The position numbers and the translations under genes were made by a program. Source: an uncultured Gammaproteobacteria bacterium (GTDB lineage Bacteria; Pseudomonadota; Gammaproteobacteria; Pseudomonadales; Pseudohongiellaceae). From it: 64,000 bases of DNA. The stretch lies in assembly GCA_937898685.1 (NCBI GenBank), contig CALEJT010000078.1, positions 1-64,000 on the forward strand. Direction: 5' to 3'. Under the pieces are notes generated by a model, which was given only the letters and a program-made list of their open reading frames with translations, did not search any database and had not been told where the DNA came from. This document shows, one piece after another, positions 61,660 through 64,000 of this stretch (within the stretch, counting starts at the first letter, position 1; each line of letters opens with the position of its first letter).

Positions 61660-63063
61660 CTATTCACTGATACGGATCGTGAAGAAGGTCTGCGCGGTGC
61701 CACGTGCGACGAGCACGGGCAAGGCGCGGTTGGCGGGCAAGGTTTCGGCCAGCGCGTCCACGTCCTCCTGGGAACCGACGGGTTCGTTGTTGAGCGTGAT
61801 GATCACGTCACCGGTCCGCAGACGTGCTTCCTCTGCCGGACCTTCGACCTCATCCACGACCACCGCTTCATCGACACCGAGGTCGGCCAATAGCTCTGCC
61901 TCGGCCGGCACCACTTTCAGACCGAGGCGGTTGACCGGGCCAGGTGCCGCTGGCGTGCTGGCGATCTGCTCGTCTTCGCGCAGACCGATGGTGAGTTGGA
62001 GCTGCTGCGGCTCGCCGTTGCGGATGATGTCCACACGCACCGTGGACTCGGGCGCCACGAGACCGACGTAGTACGGAAGGTCTGCCCCTTTGCGGATCTG
62101 ATGGTTGTCGAGCGCGACGATGACGTCACCGACCTGGATGCCGGCCTTCTGCGCCGGGCTGTCGGGAATGACACGGTTGATCAGCGCACCACGCGGCGTA
62201 TCGAGACGGAAGGCTTCGGACTTGCTCTGACTGACGTCTTCGTAACCGACGCCGAGCCAGCCGCGACGCACGGTGCCGGTTTCACGCAGCTGCCCCACCA
62301 CGTTTTTGGCCACGTCCACCGGTATGGCGAACGACAGACCGATGGAGCCGCCGTTGCTGGTGAAGATCTGTGAGTTGATGCCAACGACTTCGCCACGCAG
62401 GTTGAAGAGCGGACCGCCGGAGTGACCGGGGTTGATGGCCACGTCGGTCTGAATGAACGACACGTACTGACCTTCGGTGGATGGCAGACTGCGCCCCATG
62501 TAGCTCACGATGCCGGCCGCTACCGAGTAGTCGAGACCGAAGGGAGAGCCGATCGCCAACACCCACTCTCCCACTTTCAACTTGCTGGAATCGCCGAGCT
62601 TGACGGCCTTGGGCAAACGCGTGCCTTCGATCTTGAGCAGGGCAAGATCGGAAGGTGCATCGGAACCGACGACGGTGGCTTTGAACTCACGCTGATCGTT
62701 GAGCCTGATGGTGATTTCGTCGGCATCGGCGATGACGTGATGGTTGGTGACGATGTAGCCGCTGGAATCGATGATGAAGCCGGAGCCGGTGGCAGAAGGT
62801 TGCCGATCTTCCGGTGAGGGTAGACGAAGGTTCGGAGGCGTGCCGTCACGGTAGAGATAGCGCAACAGTTCCTCGAGCGTTTCACGTTCGCGCCGCTCGT
62901 CTTCCGAGATCTTCTGCGTGGTACTCACATTGACGATGGCGTCGGCATTGTCTTCGACCAGCTTGGTGAAGTCGGGCAGGTTCTGAGCAACAACGATGTT
63001 GCAGAAGCTCAGCGTCAGCACCACTGCTCCCAGCCTGAGGCCAGCGAGAAAACGATTGCTCAT
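61660..63063 (-). CDS. mucD: Periplasmic serine protease of the DegP/MucD family
   Basis: Quality-control protease/chaperone of the periplasm that degrades misfolded envelope proteins and curbs the sigma-E response. 467 residues from the ATG at 63063. Signal peptide ends near IVVAQN. The trypsin-like domain has His109 (VTNHHVIAD), Asp139 (SDLALLKI) and Ser215 in NPGHSGGPL; the usual Asn before the serine is His here. Two PDZ domains follow (about 270-360 and 375-465), with AGIQVGDVIVALD and ARLRTGDVIITLNN. Downstream of rseA, as mucD is of mucA, but without rseB between. Confidence 0.92.
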   Translation of the reverse strand: MSNRFLAGLRLGAVVLTLSFCNIVVAQNLPDFTKLVEDNADAIVNVSTTQKISEDERRERETLEELLRYLYRDGTPPNLRLPSPEDRQPSATGSGFIIDSSGYIVTNHHVIADADEITIRLNDQREFKATVVGSDAPSDLALLKIEGTRLPKAVKLGDSSKLKVGEWVLAIGSPFGLDYSVAAGIVSYMGRSLPSTEGQYVSFIQTDVAINPGHSGGPLFNLRGEVVGINSQIFTSNGGSIGLSFAIPVDVAKNVVGQLRETGTVRRGWLGVGYEDVSQSKSEAFRLDTPRGALINRVIPDSPAQKAGIQVGDVIVALDNHQIRKGADLPYYVGLVAPESTVRVDIIRNGEPQQLQLTIGLREDEQIASTPAAPGPVNRLGLKVVPAEAELLADLGVDEAVVVDEVEGPAEEARLRTGDVIITLNNEPVGSQEDVDALAETLPANRALPVLVARGTAQTFFTIRISE

Positions 63064-63234
63064 GAAAGAGTCACTCCGGGTTGAACTGTTACCGCGGAGC
63101 GAAACTCCGTGGCGGGAAAAAACTGTGGCGCTCGTGCGCACTGCCTCTGCTGACGACGACCAGCTTCGTGGGCGGGAAAAGATCGAGACGCAAACCGCAT
63201 GGAAAAGCTGGAATGCCAAGGCCGATGAAGCGGC

Positions 63235-63265
63235 ATTCTAGCAACCTTGTCGAAGACGAGTCCAA
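63235..63265 (-). promoter_or_regulatory. Candidate mucD promoter
   Basis: On the minus strand TTGGAC (63265-63260), a 19 bp spacer and TAGAAT (63240-63235). The spacing is long, so this is tentative. It lies between the rseA terminator and mucD, about 170 bp before the start codon. Confidence 0.35.
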
Positions 63266-63307
63266 AATGCTGCGTGAAATTCGCGCGGAATTTCTGCGCC
63301 AAAAAGC

Positions 63308-63338
63308 ACACCGCCCCGTAAACGGGGCGGTGTTTTTT
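63308..63338. terminator. Bidirectional intrinsic terminator between rseA and mucD
   Basis: CACCGCCCCG and CGGGGCGGTG form a 10 bp stem with a 4 base loop, followed by TTTTTT on the plus strand; on the minus strand TTTTT follows after TGC. It lies 30-60 bp past the rseA stop codon and should separate rseA from mucD. The remaining 240 bp to mucD hold its likely promoter and no gene. Confidence 0.85.
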
Positions 63339-63367
63339 CAACGCAGGAATCAAAAGGGGAAAATGAC

Positions 63368-63964
63368 TCAGGGTTGTTGCTCGAGTGTGGGTGGAGGGGT
63401 GAGCTCCTCACCCTGCAAATCGAGTTCAAGAATCAACGGTGCCGGCGGCATCGATTGCTGCAGATTGCTGCGCGGTGTGGACGAGAACTGGTAGACGTGC
63501 TGCTGCAAACGCGTGCGGGCGGCGCTGTCCAACTGCGTATTCACCGTACGCTCGAGCCCCGAAGGATTGTATTCCCCCACGAATACCGGCTGACCATTGC
63601 CACCGTTCTGGTCGAGCTCGAGCTTGCTCACACCGACCAGGGCACAGACGGCCACCGACGCCGCGATGGCACCCTGCCCCATGAGGCGTAGAACCTTCTT
63701 GCTCCAACGGCTTTCGCCCTGACGGCTCGGCACGGGCTCGTCGGCCAGTGCGGCGTCGATACCCGGCAGAAGGTCGACCTCGGCACGGACGGGCGTGGTC
63801 TCGTGCAGAAGCGCCTGAATCAACTGATAGCGCTTCCACGTGGCCAACAATTCGGGCTGCTCGGGCAAACGACGAACCAAGCGGCGAATTTCCAGTTCGC
63901 TGGCTTCGTCGTCCATGAGCGCGGACAGAGCCTCGCGGTCGGCCAGGTGGGCCTGCTCCCGCAA
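63368..63964 (-). CDS. rseA: Anti-sigma-E factor RseA/MucA-like
   Basis: Inner-membrane protein that holds sigma-E inactive until envelope stress. 198 residues from a TTG at 63964; the frame stays open to the window edge, so a start further upstream is possible. N-terminal RseA-type sigma-binding domain (REALSALMDDEASELEIRRLVRRL split at residue 25), membrane helix at about 97-114 (AIAASVAVCALVGVSKL), then a periplasmic region with QLDSAARTRLQQHVYQFSS. The sigma factor gene rpoE is expected just past the right edge. A terminator follows it, with no rseB gene. Confidence 0.85.
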   Translation of the reverse strand: MREQAHLADREALSALMDDEASELEIRRLVRRLPEQPELLATWKRYQLIQALLHETTPVRAEVDLLPGIDAALADEPVPSRQGESRWSKKVLRLMGQGAIAASVAVCALVGVSKLELDQNGGNGQPVFVGEYNPSGLERTVNTQLDSAARTRLQQHVYQFSSTPRSNLQQSMPPAPLILELDLQGEELTPPPTLEQQP

Positions 63965-64000
63965 TTCGCTGACCGTAACACCATGCGTATTACCGGCTTT

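Noticed and set aside
61620..61660. Hairpin CCCGCGG/CCGCGGG between mucD and lepA as a terminator
   Set aside because: In the direction of mucD transcription it is followed by A residues, not T, so it is not a canonical intrinsic terminator; it may still be a stem-loop.

Overview
The window is a 64 kb stretch of chromosome from a gammaproteobacterium of roughly 60% G+C (judged by eye). The case for Gammaproteobacteria is the conserved gene orders: ndk-rlmN-pilW-rodZ-ispG-hisS-yfgM-bamB-der, iscRSUA-hscBA-fdx next to divergent trmJ/suhB, tgt-yajC-secDF, lepA-lepB-rnc-era-recO, and rseA-mucD. I cannot name the genus. Most of the window is housekeeping DNA; the accessory-looking parts are about 35.5-48.8 kb and 50.4-52.3 kb.

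Layout: 0-3.9 kb, guaB and guaA (GMP synthesis, minus strand, guaA cut by the window edge) and a small exported protein; 4-8.2 kb, xseA, a methyltransferase and ppk on the plus strand; 8.4-18.9 kb, a glutamine amidotransferase and the nine-gene ndk-to-der run on the minus strand; 19.2-24.7 kb, the complete Isc iron-sulfur cluster assembly operon behind a promoter carrying two abutting IscR-type sites; 24.7-26.5 kb, trmJ and suhB; 26.5-32.0 kb, secF, secD, yajC, tgt and mdh; 32.2-34 kb, pyk and a small membrane protein; 34.3-35.5 kb, queA and one tRNA-Leu(CAA); 35.6-43.4 kb, two exported proteins of poorly known families, a TonB-dependent receptor, an exported M3 oligopeptidase and argD; 43.4-47.8 kb, a cluster of pre-peptidase C-terminal (PPC) domain proteins including a secreted caspase-like protease; 47.9-50.3 kb, a VOC protein, an NTF2-like protein, uppP and tsaB; 50.4-52.3 kb, a lysine/alanine-rich histone-like protein with an odd purine-rich upstream region; 52.3-64 kb, adk, mazG, rlmD, cysM, the recO-era-rnc-lepB-lepA block, mucD and the anti-sigma factor rseA at the right edge.

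The most interesting signal is upstream of argD. A near-consensus sigma70 promoter is followed by a 38-codon reading frame very rich in Arg and Ala codons, then a strong intrinsic terminator, then argD. The end of the reading frame can pair with the 5' arm of the terminator. This is the anatomy of a leader-peptide transcription attenuator, apparently sensing arginine (or alanine) supply for an arginine-biosynthesis gene. Other points of note are the caspase/PPC cluster with an EF-hand-like loop inside the protease domain and a broken third member, a family of dispersed palindromes placed between convergent genes, and the absence of relA between rlmD and mazG and of rseB between rseA and mucD.
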